From MFZZ01 sp964582715 (GTDB lineage: Bacteria; Patescibacteriota; Microgenomatia; UBA1406; GWC2-37-13), in contig CAZOSM010000001.1 of NCBI GenBank assembly GCA_964582715.1, positions 124,001 to 188,000 of the forward strand: DNA of 64,000 nucleotides, in the 5' to 3' direction. A program made the translations under genes and the position numbers. The notes under the pieces were generated by a model, which saw only the letters and a list, made by a program, of their open reading frames with translations, was not told the DNA's origin and did not search any database. Positions 50,582-57,647 of the stretch are shown here, piece by piece (within the stretch, counting starts at the first letter, position 1; each line of letters starts with the position of its first letter).

Positions 50582-51088
50582 ATGAGACGACAGCGAGTAC
50601 TACAGGGAGTTGGGGCAGTTTTAGTATTGGTAACGCTTCTGTTACCTGTAACCGTTTTTTCTCAGGAACAACAGACAGGAGAGTTAAATGTATATCCTCT
50701 GCTTGACGAAGATGGAGACGGTGAAGGTGACAGTGGAGCACCTATGTGGACATCTGTGAGGATCTTTGGTCCAATTGGTGGACCATCTCACGATGATGAG
50801 GTTGTCATAGACAACACAGTTCCCGTAGCGACATTCCGTGATGTGCCATATGGCAACTACTACATCTTTTCTCGTCCTCGCACTACCTTCTTTGAATGGG
50901 AGTGCAACGCGAATAAGATAGTAGACGAACCCGTAGAACACATTGTTCTAGACTGTGAACGAACTGGTCTACGGCTGTTCGGATTGTTTATTCCCCTGGC
51001 AGTCACAGCACCGTTGATGCAAACCGCAGATACAGCTGATCATCAGGCGGAACATGAATTGTATCTGCCATATCTCTCTGAAGAGTAG
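50582..51088 (+). CDS. Secreted 168-residue orphan protein (microgene)
   Basis: It has a clear signal peptide (RRQRVLQGVGAVLVLVTLLL, cleavage near VFSQ-EQ). The mature part has an acidic loop LLDEDGDGEGDSGAP (possible calcium-binding loop), a beta-rich segment TVPVATFRDVPYGNYYIFSR resembling carboxypeptidase-regulatory/prealbumin-like repeats, two Cys (CNAN, LDCE), and a second hydrophobic stretch LFGLFIPLAVTAP. It ends with ELYLPYLSEE. A ribosome site AAGGAG lies 9 nt before the ATG. No family is certain; it is probably exported to the surface. Confidence 0.7.
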   Translation: MRRQRVLQGVGAVLVLVTLLLPVTVFSQEQQTGELNVYPLLDEDGDGEGDSGAPMWTSVRIFGPIGGPSHDDEVVIDNTVPVATFRDVPYGNYYIFSRPRTTFFEWECNANKIVDEPVEHIVLDCERTGLRLFGLFIPLAVTAPLMQTADTADHQAEHELYLPYLSEE

Positions 51089-51108
51089 ATGGTGTTGTTG
51101 GAAGTGTT

Positions 51109-51137
51109 GGCAGGTTGGCTCTTTAAGCCAATCTGCC
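51109..51137 (+). terminator. 3' hairpin after the 50.6-kb gene
   Basis: GGCAGGTTGGCT pairs with AGCCAATCTGCC over 12 bp (one G-U) with a five-base loop. There is no T-run, so it may act as a 3' stabiliser or factor-dependent stop. Confidence 0.6.
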
Positions 51138-51139
51138 AA

Positions 51140-51204
51140 TTACCATATAATATTACAGATTTCTTATGAAAATTTGATGGTAAACCTATAACATTATATG
51201 GTAA
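51140..51204. repeat. 65-bp inverted-repeat element
   Basis: TTACCATATAAT (51140-51151) and ATTATATGGTAA (51193-51204) are perfect 12-bp inverted termini. The inside contains a smaller imperfect palindrome around TTAT. The 317-nt gap 51089-51405 holds this, the hairpins on either side, and no further coding frame that I can support. Confidence 0.6.
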
Positions 51205-51298
51205 GGGCTCTAGCACTTTTATATTATTTCGTATGTACCACATTCTATGGAAAAGCTCTATAGTCTGAGGACATTTATAACGAAATATACGTCACTTT

Positions 51299-51352
51299 TT
51301 TGAGCAGATTATAGTGTGAATGCTTCGTCTTTCATAGTATGATCTGCTCAAA
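51299..51352 (+). promoter_or_regulatory. Long imperfect hairpin in the leader of the 51.4-kb gene
   Basis: TTTGAGCAGAT (51299-51309) pairs perfectly with ATCTGCTCAAA (51342-51352). Pairing continues inward with few mismatches for about 12 more bases. There is no T-run on either strand, so it is not a simple terminator. Confidence 0.55.
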
Positions 51353-51405
51353 TGTAGCAATGGGTAGATTTCGCGCGATTGCAGGAACTTGTTAAGGAGG
51401 CATGG

Positions 51406-51747
51406 ATGATAGCGAAACTACTTGTAGTGCTTTTGTTGTTGCTTCTATCGTCACTCACGAATGGAAGCACTGCAGAAGTCCCCACCTATGAAGTCTCTTT
51501 CAAGATGACCGAACAGGTGGATGTCAACAGCAGGCCCATGGCAGTTGAAGAGGCACGCATAACGATCTTCAAAGATTCCAATCTTTTTGAAAAAGTGGAA
51601 TCAGAAGGTTCACTTGCGTCCATCTCACTGCCAGAAGGCACATACCTTGTTGTTGCGCGCACGTCAACGTGCAAGACGGGCCGCGTCATCGAGGTTGTCG
51701 CGGGCGAAACCCCGCAGTTGCACAGTATCGACTGCCAACAGCAGTAG
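51406..51747 (+). CDS. Secreted 113-residue orphan protein (microgene)
   Basis: Signal peptide MIAKLLVVLLLLLLSSLTNG, then a beta-sandwich-like domain (EARITIFKDSNLFEKVESEG, ISLPEGTYLVVARTSTC, RVIEVVAGETPQLHSIDC) resembling prealbumin-like/SpaA-type folds, with two Cys. The start is fixed by AAGGAGG at 51394-51400, with the ATG at 51406. Base composition is clearly more GC-rich than the chromosome around it, suggesting recent transfer. The stop codon follows an ACTGC/GCAGT hairpin. Confidence 0.65.
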   Translation: MIAKLLVVLLLLLLSSLTNGSTAEVPTYEVSFKMTEQVDVNSRPMAVEEARITIFKDSNLFEKVESEGSLASISLPEGTYLVVARTSTCKTGRVIEVVAGETPQLHSIDCQQQ

Positions 51748-51768
51748 ATAAAGGTGCATCTTGACACT

Positions 51769-51812
51769 GGCGGGTTATCCATAATACATGGATAACCCGC
51801 CTTATACTTTTT
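51769..51812 (+). terminator. Strong terminator after the 51.4-kb gene
   Basis: A 14-bp perfect stem, GGCGGGTTATCCAT (51769-51782) with ATGGATAACCCGCC (51788-51801), followed by a six-T run at 51807. Confidence 0.9.
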
Positions 51813-51865
51813 TATAACAACTTTAACTTCCTATATATTCTTAAATTATGGAGATTATTCATTAA

Positions 51866-51915
51866 ATGAAGAAACAACACCCGCAGGATGAGAGATAACA
51901 CTCCCACCCTGCGAG
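51866..51915 (-). terminator. Terminator of the minus-strand microgene pair
   Basis: On the minus strand CTCGCAGGGTG pairs with CATCCTGCGGG (two G-U pairs), followed by a T-rich tract, 14 nt after the stop at 51929. Confidence 0.7.
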
Positions 51916-51928
51916 GTTGGTCAACAAA

Positions 51929-52252
51929 CTAATCAGGCAGTGCTTCGACGCCAAGTGCATATGCAACACCGGCGTTAAAGTCCCGAAGCGGGACAAGCAC
52001 TTCCGACAACTTGCCGATACAGATGCTTTGCAGCTCATGCTGCTTATAGCACCTGAATACGACATCTAAGGGTCCTTCATCTTCATTCTCTAAAGTAGAG
52101 AGCGTAGTATTAAACCCAAGGTTTAGGAACGCTGGCCCAAAACGTACGCTCCACCACCTGCCTTCGTGAAACAAACTGATATACCCACCTCTACTATACC
52201 TAATAGAGGATTCATATCGTTGTTTCAGTTGGAATACATTACCCTGTACCAC
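51929..52252 (-). CDS. 107-residue orphan protein (microgene, GTG start)
   Basis: The start is set at the GTG at 52252 because AAAGGAG lies 7 nt before it. Upstream codons (to 52276) are open but include the ribosome site. The product is cytosolic with no signal: VQGNVFQLKQRYESSIRYSR, GRWWSVRFGPAFLNLGF, PLDVVFRCYKQHELQSICIG. It is mixed beta/alpha and not recognised. It is the second gene of a pair, 30 nt after the 52283-52594 gene, and ends with a T-tract terminator. Confidence 0.6.
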   Translation of the reverse strand: MVQGNVFQLKQRYESSIRYSRGGYISLFHEGRWWSVRFGPAFLNLGFNTTLSTLENEDEGPLDVVFRCYKQHELQSICIGKLSEVLVPLRDFNAGVAYALGVEALPD

Positions 52253-52282
52253 GGTGCTACTCCTTTCGTTGACCAAAACCGA

Positions 52283-52594
52283 TTAATAACAAACAGACGA
52301 CTCAATCCTGTCAAGAGCGTCTTTCAGCTCGCTTTCCAGATATACATAATGCCATCTATGTACCTCTGGATCAACAAGTACCCCAATACTGGAGTTTGTG
52401 GTCTTGATCCATAAATATTTCCCAGACCAGGCAGTATTGGTTTGATCATTGTGCGCGACAATTTCGTCCCAGGTTACTTGCTCGGCAAAGACTTCATCAA
52501 TGCCATACAGCTCCACTGTCACTTTATTCGGATGTAGATGCAACTCTCCTGCGACTTCCCCTCTTTTTCGCAGAAAGACAACTCCGAAAGTCAT
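52283..52594 (-). CDS. 103-residue orphan protein (microgene)
   Basis: The product starts MTFGVVFLRKRGEVAGELHL, with a beta-rich N-terminal half (VTVELYGIDEVFAEQVTWDE) and GKYLWIKTTNSSIGVLVDPE. It ends in a helix with one Cys. It has no signal peptide. AAAGGAG lies 7 nt before the ATG and a TTGATT-17-TATAAT promoter precedes it. No family is recognised. It forms a two-gene unit with the 107-residue protein. Confidence 0.65.
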   Translation of the reverse strand: MTFGVVFLRKRGEVAGELHLHPNKVTVELYGIDEVFAEQVTWDEIVAHNDQTNTAWSGKYLWIKTTNSSIGVLVDPEVHRWHYVYLESELKDALDRIESSVCY

Positions 52595-52637
52595 ATGGTT
52601 TCTCCTTTCAAACGCACCTCTCGAATCGGTTCCGGAT

Positions 52638-52666
52638 ATTATATCGTCTTGGAGCTATATAATCAA
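52638..52666 (-). promoter_or_regulatory. Promoter of the minus-strand microgene pair
   Basis: On the minus strand TTGATT (52666-52661), a 17-base spacer, TATAAT (52643-52638); the leader is about 37 nt. Confidence 0.7.
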
Positions 52667-52693
52667 AAAATATTTTATAAAGTAGTGTTGGTT

Positions 52694-52726
52694 GAGCCCA
52701 GCCGGTATAGTAAGTCGGCTGGGCTC
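52694..52726 (-). terminator. 3' hairpin after the 53.2-kb gene
   Basis: An 11-bp perfect stem GAGCCCAGCCG/CGGCTGGGCTC, 16 nt after the stop at 52743. No T-run follows on either strand. Confidence 0.6.
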
Positions 52727-52742
52727 GAAAGAGCAGTTTACT

Positions 52743-53180
52743 TCAGCCACACCAAGCCCAGTAATTTCCAGGCCTGAGTGCTTCCAGCAAGTGGTTGGCT
52801 ATCCACGTTTTGGTTAGTTGCCAATACTGTGGACCCCATCCTTCATAGTTTCGCCAGTGGCCGTCATTCACGGAAACATACCTCCGGCGGACCACATTCC
52901 ACATTTGGAGCTCAGAACAGGTTTCACTCTCTAAGGCGTCAACCTCAAGAGTGAAGTGAAATCCTCCGTCATAGAACTCGCGATGTATTTTGACACCACG
53001 TCTCCATGACCCTTCCTGGTCTACTATATCAGTCGGAGCAGAGAGATCAACCTTAACTCCCGGCAGATAGAGATAGTAGGTAGTTTGACCATCATCTGGT
53101 AGTTCTTGTGCACTTAACTGTGCAGGAAATAGAGCTACCATGACAAAGACTGCAAACTGGATCCACCACTTGTGCTTCAC
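52743..53180 (-). CDS. Secreted 145-residue orphan protein (microgene, GTG start)
   Basis: The signal peptide KHKWWIQFAVFVMVALFPAQ ends LSA-QE. The mature N-terminus has YYLYLPGVKVDL. The rest is Trp/Tyr-rich (MWNVVRRRYVSVNDGHWRNY EGWGPQYWQLTK) with two Cys. It starts at GTG with AAGGAGG 8 nt upstream; the promoter lies at 53264-53292. No family is recognised; it is likely a surface or released protein. It shares a YLYLP/LYLPYL-type motif with the 50.6-kb product. Confidence 0.65.
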   Translation of the reverse strand: MKHKWWIQFAVFVMVALFPAQLSAQELPDDGQTTYYLYLPGVKVDLSAPTDIVDQEGSWRRGVKIHREFYDGGFHFTLEVDALESETCSELQMWNVVRRRYVSVNDGHWRNYEGWGPQYWQLTKTWIANHLLEALRPGNYWAWCG

Positions 53181-53263
53181 TTTGTGCCTCCTTTTATGTA
53201 AACACTCGATAAAAATGGAGTAATAACAAAATAAGCTTCTATTATGCTATTACTTACTAATAT

Positions 53264-53292
53264 ATTATAGGATATTTTATGGGATTTGTCGA
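53264..53292 (-). promoter_or_regulatory. Promoter of the 53.2-kb microgene
   Basis: On the minus strand TCGACA (53292-53287), a 17-base spacer, and TATAAT (53269-53264), part of ATCCTATAAT (53273-53264). Confidence 0.55.
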
Positions 53293-53300
53293 TTATGAAG

Positions 53301-54467
53301 TTATTTTCTTCTTAAGAAAGCAGGGATATCAAATTCGTCAGAATCTACTGGACCATTATTTGAAGGTTGTGGACGTGGTCGTTGTTCTGGCTCTTTTTCA
53401 ATTTCTTCCTCCGGTGGATATAAGCTTATATCTTCCTCTTCTTTTTCAGGCTCTTCTACTTTTTCTGCCTGTTGAGGTGTTGTTGGTCTCTGGAACTGGA
53501 AGAGCTTCATGCGTTTTTCATCAAATCGAGTTGCGATAACAGTAATCTTAATCTGATCAACAAGTTTGTCATCTATCGCTGCTCCAAAGATAATATTTGC
53601 ATCTGGATCAACCGACTTAGATATCATTGTTGCTGCCTCATCAATTTCACTCATACTGAGATCTTCTCCACCGACTATATTTAACAAGATACCCTTTGCA
53701 CCTTCTATAGAAGTATCAAGAAGAGGAGAAGAAATAGCCTGACGGATCGCTGTAACTGCTCGCTTGTCTCCAGAGCCAATACCCATCCCCATAATGGCAT
53801 TACCAGAGCTCTGCATGATTGATTTTACATCTGCAAAGTCTACATTGATAAGACCTGGTAATGTAATAAGTTCTGCAATCCCCTTAACTGCCTGATGTAA
53901 AACTGTATCTATACGAGAGAAAGCTTCTATAATGGATGTTTTTTTATCAATAACCTGAAGAACTCTCTGGTTTGGAATAACAATAAGCGTATCAACATTA
54001 TCTTTTAGTGCGCTGATACCTTCATCAGCAGATCGTCTACGTGGGGACCCTTCAAAGTCAAATGGTTTTGTAACTACTGCAACGGTAAGTGCTCCCGATT
54101 CTTTTGCAACTTGTGCCACAATAGGAGCAGCGCCTGTACCGGTACCACCACCTTCACCGCATGTAACAAAAACCATATCAGCATTGCCCAGTTCATCTTT
54201 TAATTTTTCTCGTGATTCTTCTGCAGCCAAACGACCAACTTCTGGGTCACCACCTGAACCAAGTCCTTTAGTGAGCTGATCTCCAACTTGTATTTTGATT
54301 TCTGCTTTATTATGAAGAAGTGCTTGCGCATCGGTGTTTACTGCCACAAACTCTACACCTTCTATACCACCTTCATTGATCATAGAAGAGATTGCGTTGC
54401 CGCCACCCCCTCCAACACCAACTACTTTAATTTTTGCTGCTTGTCCTGCTTTTGGTTTGATTAACAT
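53301..54467 (-). CDS. ftsZ: Cell division protein FtsZ
   Basis: A 388-residue tubulin homologue. The GTP loop GGGTGTGAAP, VVGVGGGGGNAISSMINEG at the N-terminus and the T7 loop NVDFADVKSIM are intact. The core ends near 320. An acidic Pro/Glu linker follows, then the C-terminal peptide DEFDIPAFLRRK, which matches the conserved FtsA/ZipA-binding tail (D-x-P-x-F-L-R). It polymerises into the Z ring. A TATAAT box lies 28 nt before the ATG, so this gene has a short leader, unlike most neighbours. Confidence 0.98.
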   Translation of the reverse strand: MLIKPKAGQAAKIKVVGVGGGGGNAISSMINEGGIEGVEFVAVNTDAQALLHNKAEIKIQVGDQLTKGLGSGGDPEVGRLAAEESREKLKDELGNADMVFVTCGEGGGTGTGAAPIVAQVAKESGALTVAVVTKPFDFEGSPRRRSADEGISALKDNVDTLIVIPNQRVLQVIDKKTSIIEAFSRIDTVLHQAVKGIAELITLPGLINVDFADVKSIMQSSGNAIMGMGIGSGDKRAVTAIRQAISSPLLDTSIEGAKGILLNIVGGEDLSMSEIDEAATMISKSVDPDANIIFGAAIDDKLVDQIKITVIATRFDEKRMKLFQFQRPTTPQQAEKVEEPEKEEEDISLYPPEEEIEKEPEQRPRPQPSNNGPVDSDEFDIPAFLRRK

Positions 54468-54495
54468 ATGAATACTAAATCTTTCTAGGGTCCTA

Positions 54496-54501
54496 ATTAT
54501 A
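54496..54501 (-). promoter_or_regulatory. -10 box of ftsZ
   Basis: TATAAT on the minus strand in the ftsA-ftsZ gap, 28 nt before the ftsZ ATG. Confidence 0.5.
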
Positions 54502-54506
54502 CTCCT

Positions 54507-55781
54507 TTATGGCATGAACTGCTTCATCAATTTTCTTGCTTTTGACATTATATCACTCATAGTAAAATTTTTCAGAATATTGTTGAAGTCTTTGAATGAA
54601 GCTTGTCCGTCTACCATATGCATACCACCATAATACACAAGTCCAAGTGTGGCCGCATATAATGGGCTTGTGATCTCATCTACCAGGCCACTTGCCTTTT
54701 CTGGGACACCAATTCGCACCGGTAAACGGGTTATTCTTCTACCCATCTCCACCATTCCTATAGTAAGAGAACCACCACCTGTAATAACAATCCCGGAAGG
54801 AATATTCTTTTCAAATCCACTTCTTGCGATTTCATCATTAATGTAAGAATAGATTTCTTCAATACGAGGACCAATAATACCTTCAATAACCTCCTTCGGA
54901 GTAATCTCAGGCAAATTTTCTGGGATATCAAAACGGAAAGAGTTTAAGAATACTTTCTCTTTTTTCTTCATTACCTCCTCAAACTTTTTACTATGATCAC
55001 TTAAATATAGTTTAATCTTTTCTGCAGACTCCAAAGAAACACGGAGCCCTACTGCAATGTCGTTACTGATATGACGCGCACCAATTGGGATTGAAGACGA
55101 ATGAGCGAGTGCTCCTTCTACAAAAATACAGATATCTATTTTCCCACCTCCAATATCAACAAGTGCTACTCCGAGATCCTTTTCTGTATCTGTTAATACT
55201 GCTTCAGATGCTGCCACACCTGCAAAGATATAGCCCATATTGGCAATACCGAGGTCTCCAAGTACTTTATCTATGTTCTTGAGATTAGTTGCTGATGCAG
55301 TAATAATATGTGTATCTACTTCTAAACGAACTCCACTCATACCGATAGGGTTATTGATTCCACTTTGGCCATCTACACTGTACTCACGTGCAGATACTTC
55401 AATAATCTGTTTGGTGTTAGAAAGAGAAATTGCCCGTGCTGCTTCTATAACCCGACTCACATCTTCTTCTACAACTTCAAATTGGGGGTTTGCAACTGCA
55501 ACAATACCATGTGAATTAATTGAAGAGATGTGTGGTCCTCCAACAGAAACAAAGGCTTCTTTAATGTGGTGCCCTGCCATTCGTTCTGCCTTTTCAACAC
55601 TTGCCTCAACAGAAGATGTGGCCTGATCTATATCTACAATGAGTCCTTTCTTAACGCCATGAGACGGAGAAGAATTAAAACCAATGATACGTATTTCGTT
55701 TGTTTCCTGAGACTGAAGACCAACTATAGTTGCTACTTTAGTACTACCGATATCAATTCCACAAATAAGATTTTCAGCCAT
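54507..55781 (-). CDS. ftsA: Cell division protein FtsA
   Basis: A 424-residue actin-like ATPase: ICGIDIGSTKVATIVG (phosphate 1), VALVDIGGGKIDICIFVEGA (phosphate 2), IVITGGGSLTIGMVEMGRRI (adenosine motif), and a C-terminal amphipathic helix (MSDIMSKARKLMKQFMP) for membrane binding. It tethers FtsZ. It is upstream of ftsZ in the usual Q-A-Z order. TACAAT ends 5 nt before the ATG. Confidence 0.97.
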   Translation of the reverse strand: MAENLICGIDIGSTKVATIVGLQSQETNEIRIIGFNSSPSHGVKKGLIVDIDQATSSVEASVEKAERMAGHHIKEAFVSVGGPHISSINSHGIVAVANPQFEVVEEDVSRVIEAARAISLSNTKQIIEVSAREYSVDGQSGINNPIGMSGVRLEVDTHIITASATNLKNIDKVLGDLGIANMGYIFAGVAASEAVLTDTEKDLGVALVDIGGGKIDICIFVEGALAHSSSIPIGARHISNDIAVGLRVSLESAEKIKLYLSDHSKKFEEVMKKKEKVFLNSFRFDIPENLPEITPKEVIEGIIGPRIEEIYSYINDEIARSGFEKNIPSGIVITGGGSLTIGMVEMGRRITRLPVRIGVPEKASGLVDEITSPLYAATLGLVYYGGMHMVDGQASFKDFNNILKNFTMSDIMSKARKLMKQFMP

Positions 55782-55786
55782 ATATT

Positions 55787-55792
55787 ATTGTA
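55787..55792 (-). promoter_or_regulatory. Leaderless promoter -10 box of ftsA
   Basis: TACAAT on the minus strand ends 5 nt before the ftsA ATG. Confidence 0.55.
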
Positions 55793-55818
55793 TCACGAAT
55801 ATAATGACAAATTATTAA

Positions 55819-56553
55819 CTACTCCATTAATCTGACAACTGGTTTATCAAAACGGACATCAAGCGTTTTAATCTTCCTACCACTAATACCAAACTCTTTT
55901 ATGGTAGCTTCTAATTGGTATTCTTGTTGTTTTCTGTCTTTTTCTGATGAGAAAAAGAACACTTCATCTGATGTATATAATCCTAGCATATGAAATCCTT
56001 GAATATCAATACTAATTACTGGCATACGCATACTTCCCAACTTTTGTAAAAAATAGATACTATCTTGAATCTCTTTAAAGTTCAGCTGCTGCCCTGCTTG
56101 ATATAAAGAAAAAGGAATATCCTGATAATATGTAATAACAGGAAGTGATTTACTTATCTCTTCACGACTTTTTTCTAATATAACGGCTTCTTCAGACAGT
56201 AAAAAATAGCCTTCTTGCGTATGTAGGATCGCAAGGGGTTTAAAATATTCTACTTTTGTAAGAAGCGTATTGGGATACTGCTTGGTGATTGTTATATTTT
56301 TAATATAGGTATTCCTTATTTTGATAAACGAAGCTGCTTCATCTTCATTCAGAAGCCACATGCGCTCTCCTTCTAATGCTTTTAACCCACTTATTTCTTC
56401 TCCTTTTTTTGTTCCTTGAAGAATAATATTATGTACCCGAAGCACCGAGTCACCATAATATAGCCCAGCGAGCATAAGGATGAAGATAAAAAGTGCGATA
56501 ACCAGGGTAAGCTTACTTTTTAAGGACTGTGTCAATGATGAGATCCGCTGCAT
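55819..56553 (-). CDS. ftsQ: Cell division protein FtsQ/DivIB
   Basis: A 244-residue protein: one membrane helix (LTLVIALFIFILMLAGLYYG), then a POTRA-like domain (VLRVHNIILQGTKKGEEISG) and the FtsQ beta domain (NITITKQYPNTLLTKVEYFK PLAIL, FLLSEEAVIL). It bridges the Z ring and septal wall synthesis. The start overlaps the murG 3' end by 41 nt. It is identified by layout and position more than by strict motifs. Confidence 0.85.
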   Translation of the reverse strand: MQRISSLTQSLKSKLTLVIALFIFILMLAGLYYGDSVLRVHNIILQGTKKGEEISGLKALEGERMWLLNEDEAASFIKIRNTYIKNITITKQYPNTLLTKVEYFKPLAILHTQEGYFLLSEEAVILEKSREEISKSLPVITYYQDIPFSLYQAGQQLNFKEIQDSIYFLQKLGSMRMPVISIDIQGFHMLGLYTSDEVFFFSSEKDRKQQEYQLEATIKEFGISGRKIKTLDVRFDKPVVRLME

Positions 56554-57619
56554 TTGTATTGTGATATGTTGATAATGCCGAAAAATGGTGTTGATACTCT
56601 TTCTGGTTCTCTATTATTGTATTGATTGCTTTTAACAGATCCTGAGTAGATTGAGATTGGAGTACTACTTCTCCAGTTTTATTTTGTTTGAAAATCTGAG
56701 CATGATGCTCCTGCTCGTTGTGTGCAGACCAGGGAAGAGGTATAAATACAGCTGGCTTTTGTAAAGCAACAAGCTCAAAAAAAGTATTGGCACCAGCTCT
56801 CCCCACCACAACATCGGACTGATGATAAATGGTTCCAATTTCTTCATCGGAAACATGAGGCTTAATAATATAGCGTTCTTGTAAACTGGGAGGTAACGCA
56901 CTACGCAACTTAGACAACCGATCGAAATCATTAAATTCTTTAACGTTGCCTGTTTGGTGTATAACATAATACCTTTCAAGCAGTTCTCCCAGGATTTCTT
57001 CAATCATAACATTCACTGCATGAGCTCCGAGAGAGCCTCCTGTAACGTAAACAACTGGCCTATCTTTTTTCTTTATAATACTGCCCTTTTGTTCTAATAC
57101 ACTACGGCGAATTGGATTACCGCTCATGACCGTATCTTTACCCTTAAAGTGTATTGCAGACTCCGGGAAAGAAAGAAAAATAGTATCTGCAAACTGAGCA
57201 ATATACTTATTGGCCAACCCAGGTGCGAAGGTTTGTTCGTGGGTATATACTTTAATCCCTAAAAATTTTGCAATAATAGCAATTGGTAAAGCAATATAGC
57301 CTCCAAATGAAAGAATTGCATCGGGCTTTTCTTTTTTCAGAATATGATAGGCTGAAATAAATCCCTGCGGTAGTTTGAGTAACTGTGCTAATGATCTAAT
57401 GGAAGCGATACGAGTCAAACGGCCTGTTGATAAATGGATAAATGGTATCTTGCGAGCACTAACCTCCTTATACTCAAAACTTTCGACATCCTTTTCCTGG
57501 TCATTTGTATACTTTCTGCCAACAAAGACTATATTTACTGGCAACTTCCGTTCCTTAATTCGATCAATTACAGCAAGCGCTGGTGTTACATGCCCACCTG
57601 TTACAAGTAGTTTCATCAT
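56513..57619 (-). CDS. murG: Lipid II GlcNAc transferase MurG
   Basis: A 368-residue GT-B enzyme. The N-terminus LLVTGGHVTPALAVIDRIK is the glycine-rich loop (GGxxxPALA, with GTGGH shortened to TGGH). DAILSFGGYIALPIAI and VYVTGGSLGAHAVNVMI follow, then VVGRAGANTFFELVALQKPA VFIPLP at the UDP-GlcNAc site. It adds GlcNAc to lipid I on the inner membrane face. TACAAT ends 6 nt before the first ATG, which supports that start. Confidence 0.95.
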   Translation of the reverse strand: MMKLLVTGGHVTPALAVIDRIKERKLPVNIVFVGRKYTNDQEKDVESFEYKEVSARKIPFIHLSTGRLTRIASIRSLAQLLKLPQGFISAYHILKKEKPDAILSFGGYIALPIAIIAKFLGIKVYTHEQTFAPGLANKYIAQFADTIFLSFPESAIHFKGKDTVMSGNPIRRSVLEQKGSIIKKKDRPVVYVTGGSLGAHAVNVMIEEILGELLERYYVIHQTGNVKEFNDFDRLSKLRSALPPSLQERYIIKPHVSDEEIGTIYHQSDVVVGRAGANTFFELVALQKPAVFIPLPWSAHNEQEHHAQIFKQNKTGEVVLQSQSTQDLLKAINTIIENQKEYQHHFSALSTYHNTNAADLIIDTVLKK

Positions 57620-57625
57620 GATCTA

Positions 57626-57631
57626 ATTGTA
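57626..57631 (-). promoter_or_regulatory. Leaderless promoter -10 box of murG
   Basis: TACAAT on the minus strand ends 6 nt before the murG ATG. Confidence 0.55.
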
Positions 57632-57647
57632 GCACGAACCCTGTTTC

